A DNA stretch of 64,000 nt from Physcousia sp015060555 (GTDB lineage Bacteria > Bacteroidota > Bacteroidia > Bacteroidales > Bacteroidaceae), in NCBI GenBank assembly GCA_015060555.1, contig SUYG01000023.1, forward strand, positions 25,600-89,599. Direction: 5' to 3'. The notes under the pieces are model-generated. The model did not search any database, had not been told where the DNA came from, and worked only from the letters and a program-made list of their open reading frames with translations. A program made the position numbers and the translations under genes. Below, piece by piece: positions 33,278-42,586 of this stretch. Positions within the stretch are counted from its first letter, which is position 1; each line of letters starts with the position of its first letter.

Positions 33278-34786
33278 ATGTCTTCCGTAGTCATCATAGG
33301 TGCCGGCCTCGGCGGCCTTTTCACAGGAGCCATCCTGGCCAAGGAAGGTTTCTCCGTCACCATTCTGGAGAAGAATGCTACCATTGGTGGCGGTCTGCAA
33401 ACCTTCAAGCGCTTTGGCGAGACCTTTGACACAGGCATGCACGTCATTGGCGGCATGCGCCCTGGTGGCAACATCCGCAAGATCTGCAACTACCTCGGCA
33501 TCACCGACCAGGTGCGCCTGCAGGACGTTGATGATGACTGCACCGACCGCCTCTACTTCTCCGAGGACAAGCAGTACTACACCCTCGCCAAGGGTAAGGA
33601 GGGCTTCGTCAACTCCCTGGCAGCCTACTTCCCCGAGGAGCGGGAGCATCTGGAAGCCTATGTCGAGGCTGTGCTGGCGCTGACAGACCAGGTTGACCTC
33701 TTCAACCTGCGCCCTTCCGACGGTACTTCGCGTCTCTTTGCCCATTCCGATTCCTTCATGATGGCCGCCGATGCCTTCATTGCCAGTCATGTGGAGAATC
33801 CCAAGCTGCGTACCATCCTCGCCTACATGAATCCCCTCTATGGCGGACGTGCCGACCAGACCCCCGCCTACATCCATGCCATCATCAGCACGCTCTACAT
33901 CAAGGGCGCCAGCCGTTTCATCGATGGCAGCAGTCACTTTGCCGACACGCTGGCAGACAGCATCCGGGCCCATGGCGGTCAGGTCCTCGCGGGCGACGGC
34001 GTGGAGTGGATAGAGGTCAACGACCGCCAGGTGGATTACGTCCGCACGAAGAGTGGCCTTCAGTACACTGCCGACTATTACATCTCCGACATTCACCCCT
34101 GCACCCTCATCCGCCTCATGGATGAGAAGGCTTTCCCCAAGTCCTACCGCGACCGCCTCGACAGCATCCCCAATGCCCACTCCGCCTTCGCGCTGTATAT
34201 CAAGCTCAAGGACGGTACCTTCCCCTATCTCAACTATTCAGAGTACTACCTGACCCGCTATGAAGATGTGTGGAATTTCAGCCGTACCGACAAGCCCTGG
34301 CCTTTGGGCTTCCTCATGATGACACCGCCCAGCAGCCATCCCGGTCCCTACGCCCACAAGGTGCTCATCACGGCACCCATGCCCTTTGAGATGGTCAGCC
34401 GTTGGGAGAACACCACGGTAGGCCATCGTGGTGCTGACTACGAGCAGTGGAAGCAGGAACAGGCCGACAAGCTCCTGGCGCTCATCGAGGAGATGCACCC
34501 GGGCTTCAGCGACTGCATCGAGGCCGTCAACACCTCGTCGCCGCTCACCATCCGCGACTATTATGGCGCCAAGGACGGCACCATCTGCGGTTTCAGCAAA
34601 GACTGCCACAATATTGCCCTCTCCCAGGTCCCCGTGGTCACGAAGGTTCGCAACCTTCTGCTGACAGGTCAGAACAACAACCTGCACGGCTTCTGCGGTG
34701 TGCCGCTCACGGCCATCCAGACCTGCGAGGCCATCCTGGGGCCCAACTATATCATTAATCGTATCAACGCATGCAACGAATCCTAA
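33278..34786 (+). CDS. Phytoene-desaturase/CrtISO-like FAD oxidoreductase 2
   Basis: A 502-residue paralogue of the preceding protein. FAD motif VVIIGAGLGGLFTGAILAKEG, then ILEKNATIGGGLQTF and FDTGMHVIGG. The C-terminal signature is KVRNLLLTGQNNNLHGFCG. Domain order and length match, but the two sequences are clearly diverged, suggesting different steps or positions on the same substrate. Overlaps the next gene by 16 bp, so coupled translation is likely. Confidence 0.87.
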   Translation: MSSVVIIGAGLGGLFTGAILAKEGFSVTILEKNATIGGGLQTFKRFGETFDTGMHVIGGMRPGGNIRKICNYLGITDQVRLQDVDDDCTDRLYFSEDKQYYTLAKGKEGFVNSLAAYFPEEREHLEAYVEAVLALTDQVDLFNLRPSDGTSRLFAHSDSFMMAADAFIASHVENPKLRTILAYMNPLYGGRADQTPAYIHAIISTLYIKGASRFIDGSSHFADTLADSIRAHGGQVLAGDGVEWIEVNDRQVDYVRTKSGLQYTADYYISDIHPCTLIRLMDEKAFPKSYRDRLDSIPNAHSAFALYIKLKDGTFPYLNYSEYYLTRYEDVWNFSRTDKPWPLGFLMMTPPSSHPGPYAHKVLITAPMPFEMVSRWENTTVGHRGADYEQWKQEQADKLLALIEEMHPGFSDCIEAVNTSSPLTIRDYYGAKDGTICGFSKDCHNIALSQVPVVTKVRNLLLTGQNNNLHGFCGVPLTAIQTCEAILGPNYIINRINACNES

Positions 34787-35607
34787 TCCTCCTCCTGCTT
34801 CTGGCCATCACAGCCTGCACCTTTGCCCAAGTCAACATCTGGGAAGGCACCGCGTGCAAGAAGAAAGTGATGCTCACGCCTTATCTCACCGAGGGCAAGC
34901 CCCACATGGCCGTCATCGTGTGTCCGGGCGGCAGCTACTTCTGGCATGACATCGAAGTCGAAGGCTATGGCGTGGCCGAATGGCTGCAGCGCAACGGCAT
35001 CTCGGCCTTTGTCCTCAACTATCGCACGGGCTATGTGCCGGCTTTCATCACCCACTACCGCCTCATCTTCCGTGGCAATCGCTACCCCGATCCGCAGGAC
35101 GATCTCCTGCAGGCCGTGCGTTATGTCCGCAAACATGCCGCCGAGTACGGCATCGACCCTGCACGCCTTGGAGCCATGGGCTTCTCGGCAGGCGGTCATC
35201 TGGTGATGTCGGGTGCCGAGTGGTTCACGGGCGAGGACCGTCTGGCCTTCGCCGCCCCCATCTACCCTGTGGTGACGATGACGCATCCCTGTGTCCACAA
35301 GCGTTCGCGTCGCGGACTGATGGGCGACTCCCGCACCCGTAACAAGGCGTTGCGCGAGCAGCTCTCCCTGGAGAAGCATGTCCCCGCCGACTGTCCGCCC
35401 ATCTTCCTCGTGAACTGTGTCGATGACCCCATCGTGGATTACCGCAACTCCGTGTTGCTCGACTCGGCCCTCACGGCACAGAACATCCCTCACCGCTATA
35501 TCCAGTACCGCACCGGTGGCCACGGCTTCGGCGCCAGTGACACGAAGGGCACTGCCGAATGCCGCCAGTGGCGCGATGAATTCCTGAAGTGGATTAAACA
35601 GTTCTGA
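34771..35607 (+). CDS. Secreted alpha/beta hydrolase (esterase/acetyl-xylan-esterase-like)
   Basis: A 278-residue protein with signal peptide (MQRILILLLLLAITACTFA, then Q; a Cys inside makes lipoprotein processing a weaker alternative). Catalytic features: oxyanion region VIVCPGGSYFWHD, nucleophile GFSAGGHLVMS, Asp in VNCVDDPIVDYRN, His in TGGHGFGA. Esterases of this type deacylate sugars or lipids. Here it may trim or transfer an acyl group on the exported product. Overlaps the upstream FAD gene by 16 bp. Confidence 0.85.
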   Translation: MQRILILLLLLAITACTFAQVNIWEGTACKKKVMLTPYLTEGKPHMAVIVCPGGSYFWHDIEVEGYGVAEWLQRNGISAFVLNYRTGYVPAFITHYRLIFRGNRYPDPQDDLLQAVRYVRKHAAEYGIDPARLGAMGFSAGGHLVMSGAEWFTGEDRLAFAAPIYPVVTMTHPCVHKRSRRGLMGDSRTRNKALREQLSLEKHVPADCPPIFLVNCVDDPIVDYRNSVLLDSALTAQNIPHRYIQYRTGGHGFGASDTKGTAECRQWRDEFLKWIKQF

Positions 35608-35629
35608 GTGAAAAATGAAAGAATGAAAA

Positions 35630-36769
35630 ATGAAAAATAATATGATCAAAAACCCGAAATTCGACGACATTCGTCCCTACTACGAAGAGGAGATCCCTGC
35701 AGCCATGCAGCGCATCGCCCACAGCGATGCCTTCCCGTTGCTGGCCTCCTTCGTCTTCCCCGATATGCCGTTAGCCGAAGTGCGCAAGAAGGTAGAGAGC
35801 TTTCAGACCACGCACGACTTCCAGCATGGTGTCATGTACTTCGTCAACGAGCAGATCATCCAGCGCAGCATCACTGAGTTCTCCTGTTCAGGCCTCGACC
35901 GCCTCAACCCTGAGAAGAACTACCTTTTCGTCTCCAACCATCGCGACATCATGCTCGATGCCAGCCTCCTGCAGAACCATCTCGTAGATGGCGGCTTCGA
36001 GACCACGGAGATCACCTTCGGTGCCAACCTGATGGTCAGCCCGCTGGTCGTGGATATCGGCAAGAGCAACAAGATGTTCAAGGTGGAACGTCCCGGTGGC
36101 AGCATCAAGGACTTCTATCGCAGCTCCCTTCATCTCTCGGAGTACATCCGCTACGCTATCACGGAGAAGCATGAGTCCGTGTGGATAGCCCAGCGCAACG
36201 GTCGCACCAAGGACGGCATCGATGCTACCGACCAGGGCATCATCAAGATGTTCTGCATGAGCGAGCCGCACGATAAGATCCATGCACTGGCTGAACTGAA
36301 CATCGTTCCGGTGGCTGTCTCCTACGAGTGGGAATCCTGCGACATCCTGAAGGCTCTGGAACTCTACGAGTCGCAGTACACGCGCTATACCAAGAAACCC
36401 GGCGAGGATCTCAACAGCATCCTCACGGGCATCCTCGAGCCCAAAGGCCGTGTGCATTTCGAACTCTGCAAGCCCATCTCCGTGCCGGAGCTCTCTGCTT
36501 TCGAGAACCAGACCAACAACGAATACCACAAGTCTGTGGCCAAGCTCCTCGACCGCCGCATCAATGCAGCCTACCGTCTCTACCCCAACAACTACATCGC
36601 CCATGACCTGCTCTATGGCAACGAGAAGTATAAGTCGATGTACACCCAGGAGCAGTACGATGCCTTCCGCGAGCGTCTGGCGCTGTTGGACCGCTATGAC
36701 ACCTGCGACCTGGAGCGCCTGAAGGAAATCTTCATCGGCATCTATGCCCATCCCGTAGATAACCAATAA
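35630..36769 (+). CDS. PlsC-like glycerol-3-phosphate acyltransferase-type protein
   Basis: A 379-residue acyltransferase: FVSNHRDIMLDASLL (H-x4-D motif, about 102-116), FKVERPGGSIKDFYRSS and WIAQRNGRTKDGIDATDQG (the EGTR-like glycerol-phosphate binding region). No signal peptide or strong membrane helix. The first codons are supplied by a GAAAAATGAAAAAT repeat, so the start could be 35630 or the Met at 35642 (MIKNPKFDDIRPYY). This is the third acyltransferase domain in the cluster. Sits 12 bp before the exporter gene. Confidence 0.85.
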   Translation: MKNNMIKNPKFDDIRPYYEEEIPAAMQRIAHSDAFPLLASFVFPDMPLAEVRKKVESFQTTHDFQHGVMYFVNEQIIQRSITEFSCSGLDRLNPEKNYLFVSNHRDIMLDASLLQNHLVDGGFETTEITFGANLMVSPLVVDIGKSNKMFKVERPGGSIKDFYRSSLHLSEYIRYAITEKHESVWIAQRNGRTKDGIDATDQGIIKMFCMSEPHDKIHALAELNIVPVAVSYEWESCDILKALELYESQYTRYTKKPGEDLNSILTGILEPKGRVHFELCKPISVPELSAFENQTNNEYHKSVAKLLDRRINAAYRLYPNNYIAHDLLYGNEKYKSMYTQEQYDAFRERLALLDRYDTCDLERLKEIFIGIYAHPVDNQ

Positions 36770-36781
36770 GAACCTGTTTGT

Positions 36782-39700
36782 ATGACGTCCTGGATAGTCC
36801 GAATCTATGAAGCCATGAGGCGGCACCGCGTGCTCGCCCTCCTCTCGGCTGTGCTCCTGACGGCAGTCCTCGCCCTCTCGCTGGCGCGGCAGACCTACAA
36901 GGAGGACATCTCGGACTTCCTTCCGCTCACGGATAAGTACAGCAAGGCGCTGCGTGTCTATCAGGATATTGCGGGTGCCGACCGCATCATTGTCCTCTTC
37001 ATGCAGAAGGGTGGGGAAGAGGCTGACCCTGATGCCCTCATGGCAGCCATCGACGACTTCGTGCAGACGCTGCAGGAGCGTGATGAGGCCCATGTCGTTG
37101 GGGATGTCATCGACCGCATTGACATGGCAGCCTTCACCGAGGTGGCAGAGTGGACCTACGCCCATGTTCCCTACTTCCTCACCGACGAGGACTATGCCCG
37201 CTTCGACACCCTTCTCACCACGCCGGCCTTCATCCCCGAGCAGCTTGCCCGCGACAAGCAGATGCTGATGTTCCCCGTCTCGGGGCTCCTCTCCGACAAC
37301 GTCCAGCGCGACCCCCTCAACTGGTTCACGCCCGTCGTGGCACAGCTGCAGGGTGGCCAGGCGGCTGTCAACTACGAGAACTACGAGGGCTACATCTTCT
37401 CGCCCGATATGCAGCGCGCCTTCGTCATGATCTCCTCGCCCTATGGTGCCAGCGAGACCGAGCGTAACGCAGAACTAGTTGATTTCATCGGCGATTGTGC
37501 CGATGCGGTGATGCAGTCATCGCCCGCTATCGACATCCACGTCACCGGCGGCCCCGTCATTGCGGTGGGCAATGCCCGCCAGATCAAGGCCGACAGTCTC
37601 CTCTCCGTAGGCATCGCCGTCGTGCTCATCGTCACGCTCCTCCTGCTGGTCTTCCGTCGCTGGTGGCATCTGATGCTCATCGTGCTCTCCATCGCTTGGG
37701 GCTGGCTCTTCGCAATGGGTGCGCTGGCCCTGATTCATGACAGTATCTCCGTCATCGTCATCGGCATCTCGTCGGTCATCCTGGGTATTGCCGTCAACTA
37801 TCCCCTCCACCTCATTGCCCACCTCCAGCACACCCCCGACATCCGTTCGGCGCTGAAGGAGATTGTCATGCCGCTGGTCGTGGGGAATATCACTACCGTG
37901 GGTGCCTTCCTCGCTCTGGTGCCGCTGCAATCCACCGCCCTTCGCGACTTGGGCCTCTTCAGCGCCTTGCTGCTCATTGGCACCATCCTCTTTGTGCTCC
38001 TCTATCTGCCGCACCTGGTGCGTGAGAATGACGAATTACGAATTACGAATGACGAATTACGAGAGCCCGATTCTTCATTCTTCATTCTTCATTCTTCATT
38101 CCTCAAAAAGCTCCCCTCCCTCCACTTCGGCGACTTCTCGCTGGAGGACAAGCGCTGGCTGGTGTTGCTTGTCGTGGTGCTGACCTTCGTCTTCGGTTAC
38201 TACAGTCTCCAGACCTCGTTCGATCCGAACATCAGTCATATCAACTATATGACAGCCGAGCAGAAGGCTGACATGGCCTACTTCCAGGAGGTGATGGCGC
38301 AGAACACCACGCTCCGCAAGGTCTATGTCGTTTCTCCCGACAGCACCATGGACGGTGCCCTTGACCACAGCCGCCAGCGCCAACCCGCCCTACGCCAGCT
38401 TCAGGCGCAGGGCCTTGTTGCCCAGCTCCAGGGCTGTTCCCGCTTCCTCACCTCCACCGCCGAGCAGGCCCGTCGTCTGCAGGCCTGGGAAGCCTTCACC
38501 CGTCGTCATGCCCCCGCCATAGAGGCCGCCGTGCGTCAGGCCGCCGCTGCCGAGGGCTTTGCCGACGACTCTTTTGATGCCTTCTTCGCGCTGCTGCACA
38601 CCTCTTTTGAGCCGCAGCCGTTGTCATTCTTCCACCCCCTCGCTTCCACCGTCTTTGCCTCGAACCTCGTGGCCGACAGCGCTGCCCGCGAATTTCAGGT
38701 TGTCGATGTCCTTGAGACCGAAGACAGCCTTCTGCAGCGTGTCATCGATGAGGTCGAACGCGCAGATACCACAGGCTATGCCTTCGACATTGGCGGCATG
38801 AACTCCCTCATCGCCACGCGCCTCTCCGATGACTTCAACTACATCGGGTGGGCTTGCGGACTCATTGTCTTCTTCTTCCTCTGGCTCTCGCTGGGCAGCT
38901 TCGAACTTGCCGCCCTCTCCTTCCTGCCGATGGCTGTCAGCTGGCTTTGGATTCTGGGCATTATGGCCCTCTTCGGCATTCAGTTCAATGTTGTCAACGT
39001 CATCCTTGCCACCTTCATCTTCGGTCAGGGTGACGACTACACCATCTTCATGACCGAAGGCTGCCAGTACGAATACACCTATGGCAAGAAGATGCTGGCC
39101 TCTTACAAGAACAGCATCCTCATCTCTGCCTTCATCATGTTCATCGGCATCGGATCGCTCATCCTGGCACGCCATCCCGCTCTCCATTCGCTGGCCGAGG
39201 TCACCATTGTCGGCATGTTCTCTGTGGTGCTGATGGCCTGCCTCTTCCCCCCGCTCATCTATCGCTGGCTCATCTACAAGGATGGCCGCCTCCGTCGCCG
39301 TCCCCTTACCCTCCGCAACCTCATTCATCACTCTTCATTCTTCATTCTTCATTCGTCATTCGTCATTCGTCATTCGTCATTCTTCACTCTTCATTCTTCA
39401 TTCTTCACTCTTCATTCTTCATTCCTCACTCGTCATTCTTCATTCGATAGCGACCCCGTTGCCATCGTCCGCGACCGCTACCGCTACCGTACCCAGGACG
39501 TCCTCCAGCCCGTGCGTCGGCGCCTGCGTCAGACCCGGAACTATGCCGCCTGCATGGACAGCACGGCCTTGCGCGAGGCGCACACCTGCATCGTCTGGAA
39601 CTGCCATGAGGGCGAACTGCCGCAGCTGCTGGCCCTCGCGGCGCCCCACCTCCGTGTCTATGCAGTGGCGGAGAGCGATGAGATGTGCACCATTGCCCGC

Positions 39701-39991
39701 CACGCTGCCGAGGGCATAGAGAACATTACAGTGCTGACAAAACAAGAATTTAAAACATACGTCATGGACAACAAAGAAAAGATCCGCAACCTCTTGGAAG
39801 AGGTGCTCCCCCTCGTCGATTTCGACTCCGACTTCCTTTTTAGTGAACTCGACTCCCTCGGCATCACCACCATCCTTATGACCCTCGCCGATGCGTATGG
39901 CATCAAGCTCGAAGCTGCCGATGCCACGCCCAAGAACCTCAAGACCCTGGACAGCATCGTTGCCATGGTAGAAGAGAAATTGAAACATTGA
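36782..39991 (+). CDS. MMPL/RND-type exporter (ApeM-like) with C-terminal carrier-protein domain
   Basis: A 1069-residue protein. Residues about 1-850 are an MMPL/RND lipid exporter: two sets of membrane helices (first helix about 17-36; clusters about 275-415 and about 690-845) and two periplasmic parts. Two segments are repeat-encoded: about 418-442 (NDELRITNDELR, SSFFILHSSF) and about 848-888 (HHSSFFILHSSFVIRHSSFF and continuing). A stretch about 895-985 looks like a partial class I methyltransferase fold (LPQLLALAAPHLRVYAVAESDE). From Met995 a complete acyl carrier protein follows, phosphopantetheine site Ser1025 in SELDSLGITT. The frame is uninterrupted. An internal start at 39764 (MDNKEKIRNLLEE) could also give a free carrier. 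Confidence 0.85.
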   Translation: MTSWIVRIYEAMRRHRVLALLSAVLLTAVLALSLARQTYKEDISDFLPLTDKYSKALRVYQDIAGADRIIVLFMQKGGEEADPDALMAAIDDFVQTLQERDEAHVVGDVIDRIDMAAFTEVAEWTYAHVPYFLTDEDYARFDTLLTTPAFIPEQLARDKQMLMFPVSGLLSDNVQRDPLNWFTPVVAQLQGGQAAVNYENYEGYIFSPDMQRAFVMISSPYGASETERNAELVDFIGDCADAVMQSSPAIDIHVTGGPVIAVGNARQIKADSLLSVGIAVVLIVTLLLLVFRRWWHLMLIVLSIAWGWLFAMGALALIHDSISVIVIGISSVILGIAVNYPLHLIAHLQHTPDIRSALKEIVMPLVVGNITTVGAFLALVPLQSTALRDLGLFSALLLIGTILFVLLYLPHLVRENDELRITNDELREPDSSFFILHSSFLKKLPSLHFGDFSLEDKRWLVLLVVVLTFVFGYYSLQTSFDPNISHINYMTAEQKADMAYFQEVMAQNTTLRKVYVVSPDSTMDGALDHSRQRQPALRQLQAQGLVAQLQGCSRFLTSTAEQARRLQAWEAFTRRHAPAIEAAVRQAAAAEGFADDSFDAFFALLHTSFEPQPLSFFHPLASTVFASNLVADSAAREFQVVDVLETEDSLLQRVIDEVERADTTGYAFDIGGMNSLIATRLSDDFNYIGWACGLIVFFFLWLSLGSFELAALSFLPMAVSWLWILGIMALFGIQFNVVNVILATFIFGQGDDYTIFMTEGCQYEYTYGKKMLASYKNSILISAFIMFIGIGSLILARHPALHSLAEVTIVGMFSVVLMACLFPPLIYRWLIYKDGRLRRRPLTLRNLIHHSSFFILHSSFVIRHSSFFTLHSSFFTLHSSFLTRHSSFDSDPVAIVRDRYRYRTQDVLQPVRRRLRQTRNYAACMDSTALREAHTCIVWNCHEGELPQLLALAAPHLRVYAVAESDEMCTIARHAAEGIENITVLTKQEFKTYVMDNKEKIRNLLEEVLPLVDFDSDFLFSELDSLGITTILMTLADAYGIKLEAADATPKNLKTLDSIVAMVEEKLKH
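38026..38099 (+). repeat. GAATTACGAATGACGAA / TCATTCTTCATTC array inside the exporter gene
   Basis: Direct units AATGACGAATTACGA followed by TTCATTCTTCATTCTTC within the coding frame, located between the first membrane bundle and the second periplasmic part. Confidence 0.85.
39322..39443 (+). repeat. TCATTCTTCATTCGTCATTC array inside the exporter gene
   Basis: About 120 bp of TCATTCTTCA/TCATTCGTCA/TCACTCTTCA units, translated as repeating HSSFF/RHSSF. It sits after the last membrane helix and before the methyltransferase-like remnant. Confidence 0.9.
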
Positions 39992-40003
39992 AATATTGAA
40001 ACA

Positions 40004-41371
40004 TTGAAAGAAAGTCTCGAATCCTATATAGCGCTGAACGCTGAGCGCTATCCCGACCGCATCGCTGTCATCTGTGGCGATGAGTGCTGCACCTATGCAC
40101 AGTTCAACAGCCGCATTGATGAGATGGTTGCAAAGCTCCAATCTCCCCTCCCTCACAGTGGCGGGGGAGGGGCCAGCCCTCTCGTCTGCCTCCGCGCTTC
40201 CGCTTCCATTGACTTCCTCGTCAGCTATTTCGCCCTCCATCGTGCCGGCTTCGCCGTGGCGCCTATGGAGCGAGATATGCCGCCTGCCGCTTTCGAGGCT
40301 GTGGAGCAGGAACTGAGCCGGCATCCCATCCCCGAGGGTACGGCCGATGTCCTCTACACCACCGGCACCACCGGTAAGTCCAAGGGCGTGCTCATCAGCC
40401 ACCGCACCATCATCGCCGATGCCGAGAACCTCATCGCCGGTCAGGGCTTCAGTCACGACCTCACCTTCGTCGTCAACGGTCCTCTGAACCACATCGGCAG
40501 CCTCTCCAAGATCTACCCCGTGGTGATGCTCGGTGCCACCCTCGTCATCGTTGATGGCCTCAAGGATGTCAACGCCTTCTTCGATGCTTTCAGCACCCAC
40601 CTTCGTGTCGAGGGCATCCCTGCGCGTTATGCCACCTTCCTCGTGCCCGCCAGCATCCGCATCCTCATTCAGTTCAGCACCGACCGTCTGGCAGCCCTTG
40701 CCGACCGCATGGACTTCATCGAGACCGGCGCCGCTGCCATCTCGCAGGCCGATATGCAGACGCTCTGCAGCCTGCTGCCCCATACGCGGCTCTATAACAC
40801 CTACGCCTCCACCGAGACCGGCATCATCAGCACCTACAACTTCAACGACGGTCGCTGCCAGGCCGGCTGCCTCGGCCATACAATGCCCCACTCGCACCTC
40901 TTCATCACCGAGCAGGGCACCATCGCCTGTCAGGGCGACACCCTCATGACCGGTTACATCGGCGACTCCGAGCGCACAGCCACGGTGCTGCGCGACAACA
41001 CCCTCTTCACCTCCGACCTCGGTCGTCTCGATGACGAAGGGATGCTGCATCTCGCCGGTCGTCAGGATGATGTCATCAATGTCGGAGGCTTCAAGGTAGC
41101 GCCCACCGAGGTCGAGGATGCCGCCATGGCCTATCCCCTCATCAAGGACTGCATCTGCATCCCCGTGGAGCATAAGATCACGGGCACCGCCCTCAAGCTC
41201 CTCGTCGTCATGCTCGACGGCCACACCCTCGACAAGCGTGCGCTGGCCCTTCACCTGAAGAGCCGTCTCGAACCCTATAAGATACCTCTTCTCTATGAGG
41301 CTGTGCCTGCCATCCAACGCACCTTCAATGGCAAGCTCAACCGCAAAGCATACATGAAACCTTCATTCTGA
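40004..41371 (+). CDS. AMP-dependent acyl/aryl-carrier ligase (ApeH-like)
   Basis: A 455-residue adenylate-forming ligase, TTG start at 40004. Motifs: P-loop LYTTGTTGKSKGVLISH (about 124-140), YASTETGI (about 266-273), DLGRLDDEG and the C-terminal catalytic Lys in FNGKLNRKAY (about 443-452). In aryl-polyene systems this enzyme activates the aromatic starter acid and loads it on a carrier. A short Gly-rich insert (about 46-58, SPLPHSGGGGASP) is encoded by the same GC-rich repeat seen in other genes. The protein is on the short side for the family, at the N-terminus. The patatin gene overlaps its stop. Confidence 0.88.
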   Translation: MKESLESYIALNAERYPDRIAVICGDECCTYAQFNSRIDEMVAKLQSPLPHSGGGGASPLVCLRASASIDFLVSYFALHRAGFAVAPMERDMPPAAFEAVEQELSRHPIPEGTADVLYTTGTTGKSKGVLISHRTIIADAENLIAGQGFSHDLTFVVNGPLNHIGSLSKIYPVVMLGATLVIVDGLKDVNAFFDAFSTHLRVEGIPARYATFLVPASIRILIQFSTDRLAALADRMDFIETGAAAISQADMQTLCSLLPHTRLYNTYASTETGIISTYNFNDGRCQAGCLGHTMPHSHLFITEQGTIACQGDTLMTGYIGDSERTATVLRDNTLFTSDLGRLDDEGMLHLAGRQDDVINVGGFKVAPTEVEDAAMAYPLIKDCICIPVEHKITGTALKLLVVMLDGHTLDKRALALHLKSRLEPYKIPLLYEAVPAIQRTFNGKLNRKAYMKPSF

Positions 41372-42147
41372 TGATGAGTAAGAACGTTGCATTAGTACTC
41401 TCAAGTGGCGGTGCCCGAGGCCTCGCCCATATCGGTGCCATCGAGGAACTCCTGGCACAAGGCTATCACATCACCTCCATCGCCGGCTGTTCCATGGGCG
41501 CCCTCATTGCCGGCGTCTATGCCGCTGGCAAGCTCGAGGATTTCCGCGAATGGATGAAGACTGTGGACCGCAGGAAGATGTTGGAGCTTACCGACTTCTC
41601 CCTCAGTCTCAACCACCTCGTCAAAGGCACGCGTATCATCGAGGCCATCATGGAATTCGTGCCCGACATGCCCATCCAACAGCTGCCCATCCCCTATTGT
41701 GCCGTCGCCACCGACTGGAAGGCCGGTCACGAAGTCATCATGCGCGACGGCAGCCTCTTCGAGGCCATCCGTGCCTCCATCTCCCTGCCCGCCTTCTACG
41801 AACCCGTGCAGCGCAACGGCATGATTCTCATCGACGGCGGTGTCACCAACCCCATCCCCCTGAACCGTGTGGAGCGGCAGGAGGGTGACCTCCTGGTGGG
41901 CATCGATGTCAGCGGTCATGACTACGGGGCGCAGGAGATGCGTATCACCCACTATTCCATGCTCTCGCGTGTCAGCTCCATCATGATCCGCCAGAACTCC
42001 CTCCTCATGGCGCAACTCACCCATCCCGACATCCTCGTCGATATCCAGATGAGCAGCTACGGCACCTTCGACTACGACAAATCCGAGAAGCTCATCGCCA
42101 TCGGTCGTCAGAAAACCCGCAAAGCCCTCGAAGACTACGAGCGCTAA
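41371..42147 (+). CDS. Patatin-like phospholipase (RssA type)
   Basis: A 258-residue cytoplasmic patatin-family hydrolase. Oxyanion motif SSGGARGLAHIGA, nucleophile GCSMGAL (about 38-44) and catalytic Asp in LIDGGVTNPIP. All dyad residues are present. Its ATG overlaps the TGA of the AMP ligase by one base (TGATG), so it is translationally coupled to the cluster and is its last gene. Might release acyl chains from lipid or carrier; not known from the E. coli cluster. Confidence 0.87.
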   Translation: MMSKNVALVLSSGGARGLAHIGAIEELLAQGYHITSIAGCSMGALIAGVYAAGKLEDFREWMKTVDRRKMLELTDFSLSLNHLVKGTRIIEAIMEFVPDMPIQQLPIPYCAVATDWKAGHEVIMRDGSLFEAIRASISLPAFYEPVQRNGMILIDGGVTNPIPLNRVERQEGDLLVGIDVSGHDYGAQEMRITHYSMLSRVSSIMIRQNSLLMAQLTHPDILVDIQMSSYGTFDYDKSEKLIAIGRQKTRKALEDYER

Positions 42148-42184
42148 CCGCCCGTACCTCTGCAAACAATGGATTATGAAGATA

Positions 42185-42586
42185 CTAAATGTCAATTGGG
42201 ATTAGTACGCCACGTTCCTTCTCGTCCACATACTGGCGTACCAATTCCACCACCATTGCATCATCAATATCCAGTTGTTGCATAGGCCCGTTTTTCGGAT
42301 ACACATCCAGGAGAGCAACCTCTTCGCAGTCCTTGTACACCAGATAAATCAGACGATAGCCATCACGTCTCGACAGTCGGTGTTTCTTATCTGGCAAACG
42401 TAGTTTGATGACAATCCTAGGGTCATCAAGCAAAATCATGTCGTAATTCTGACGAATCTGCTCAATGGTACACCCTTTGAATGCGGCCTTTATCTCATCC
42501 TCAACAGTAGCATATACGCCACGTTTCGCATTCTTAAGAGCGGCCACACGCGACGCATAATAGCCTATAGCAGAGAACTGAATCAT
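42185..42586 (-). CDS. RelE/ParE-like toxin candidate
   Basis: A 133-residue protein. The C-terminal half has the beta-sheet core typical of RelE/ParE/HigB toxins in Bacteroidota: RDGYRLIYLVYKDCEEVALLDVYPKNGP (about 75-102). It is longer than the usual 90-110 residues, with an N-terminal helical region (YASRVAALKNAKRGVYATVEDEI). Its ATG overlaps the stop of the upstream gene by 4 bp, as in toxin-antitoxin pairs. Toxin activity is inferred from fold and arrangement. Confidence 0.65.
   Translation of the reverse strand: MIQFSAIGYYASRVAALKNAKRGVYATVEDEIKAAFKGCTIEQIRQNYDMILLDDPRIVIKLRLPDKKHRLSRRDGYRLIYLVYKDCEEVALLDVYPKNGPMQQLDIDDAMVVELVRQYVDEKERGVLIPIDI

Noticed and set aside
39322..39443. CRISPR-like or intergenic array inside the exporter
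   Set aside because: Short ten-base units without spacers, translated in frame between two conserved parts of one protein.
15207..42147. Flexirubin/dialkylresorcinol cluster
   Set aside because: No DarA/DarB-type enzymes or tyrosine ammonia lyase visible; LolA, GT2-acyltransferase and MMPL set points to an aryl-polyene-type system.
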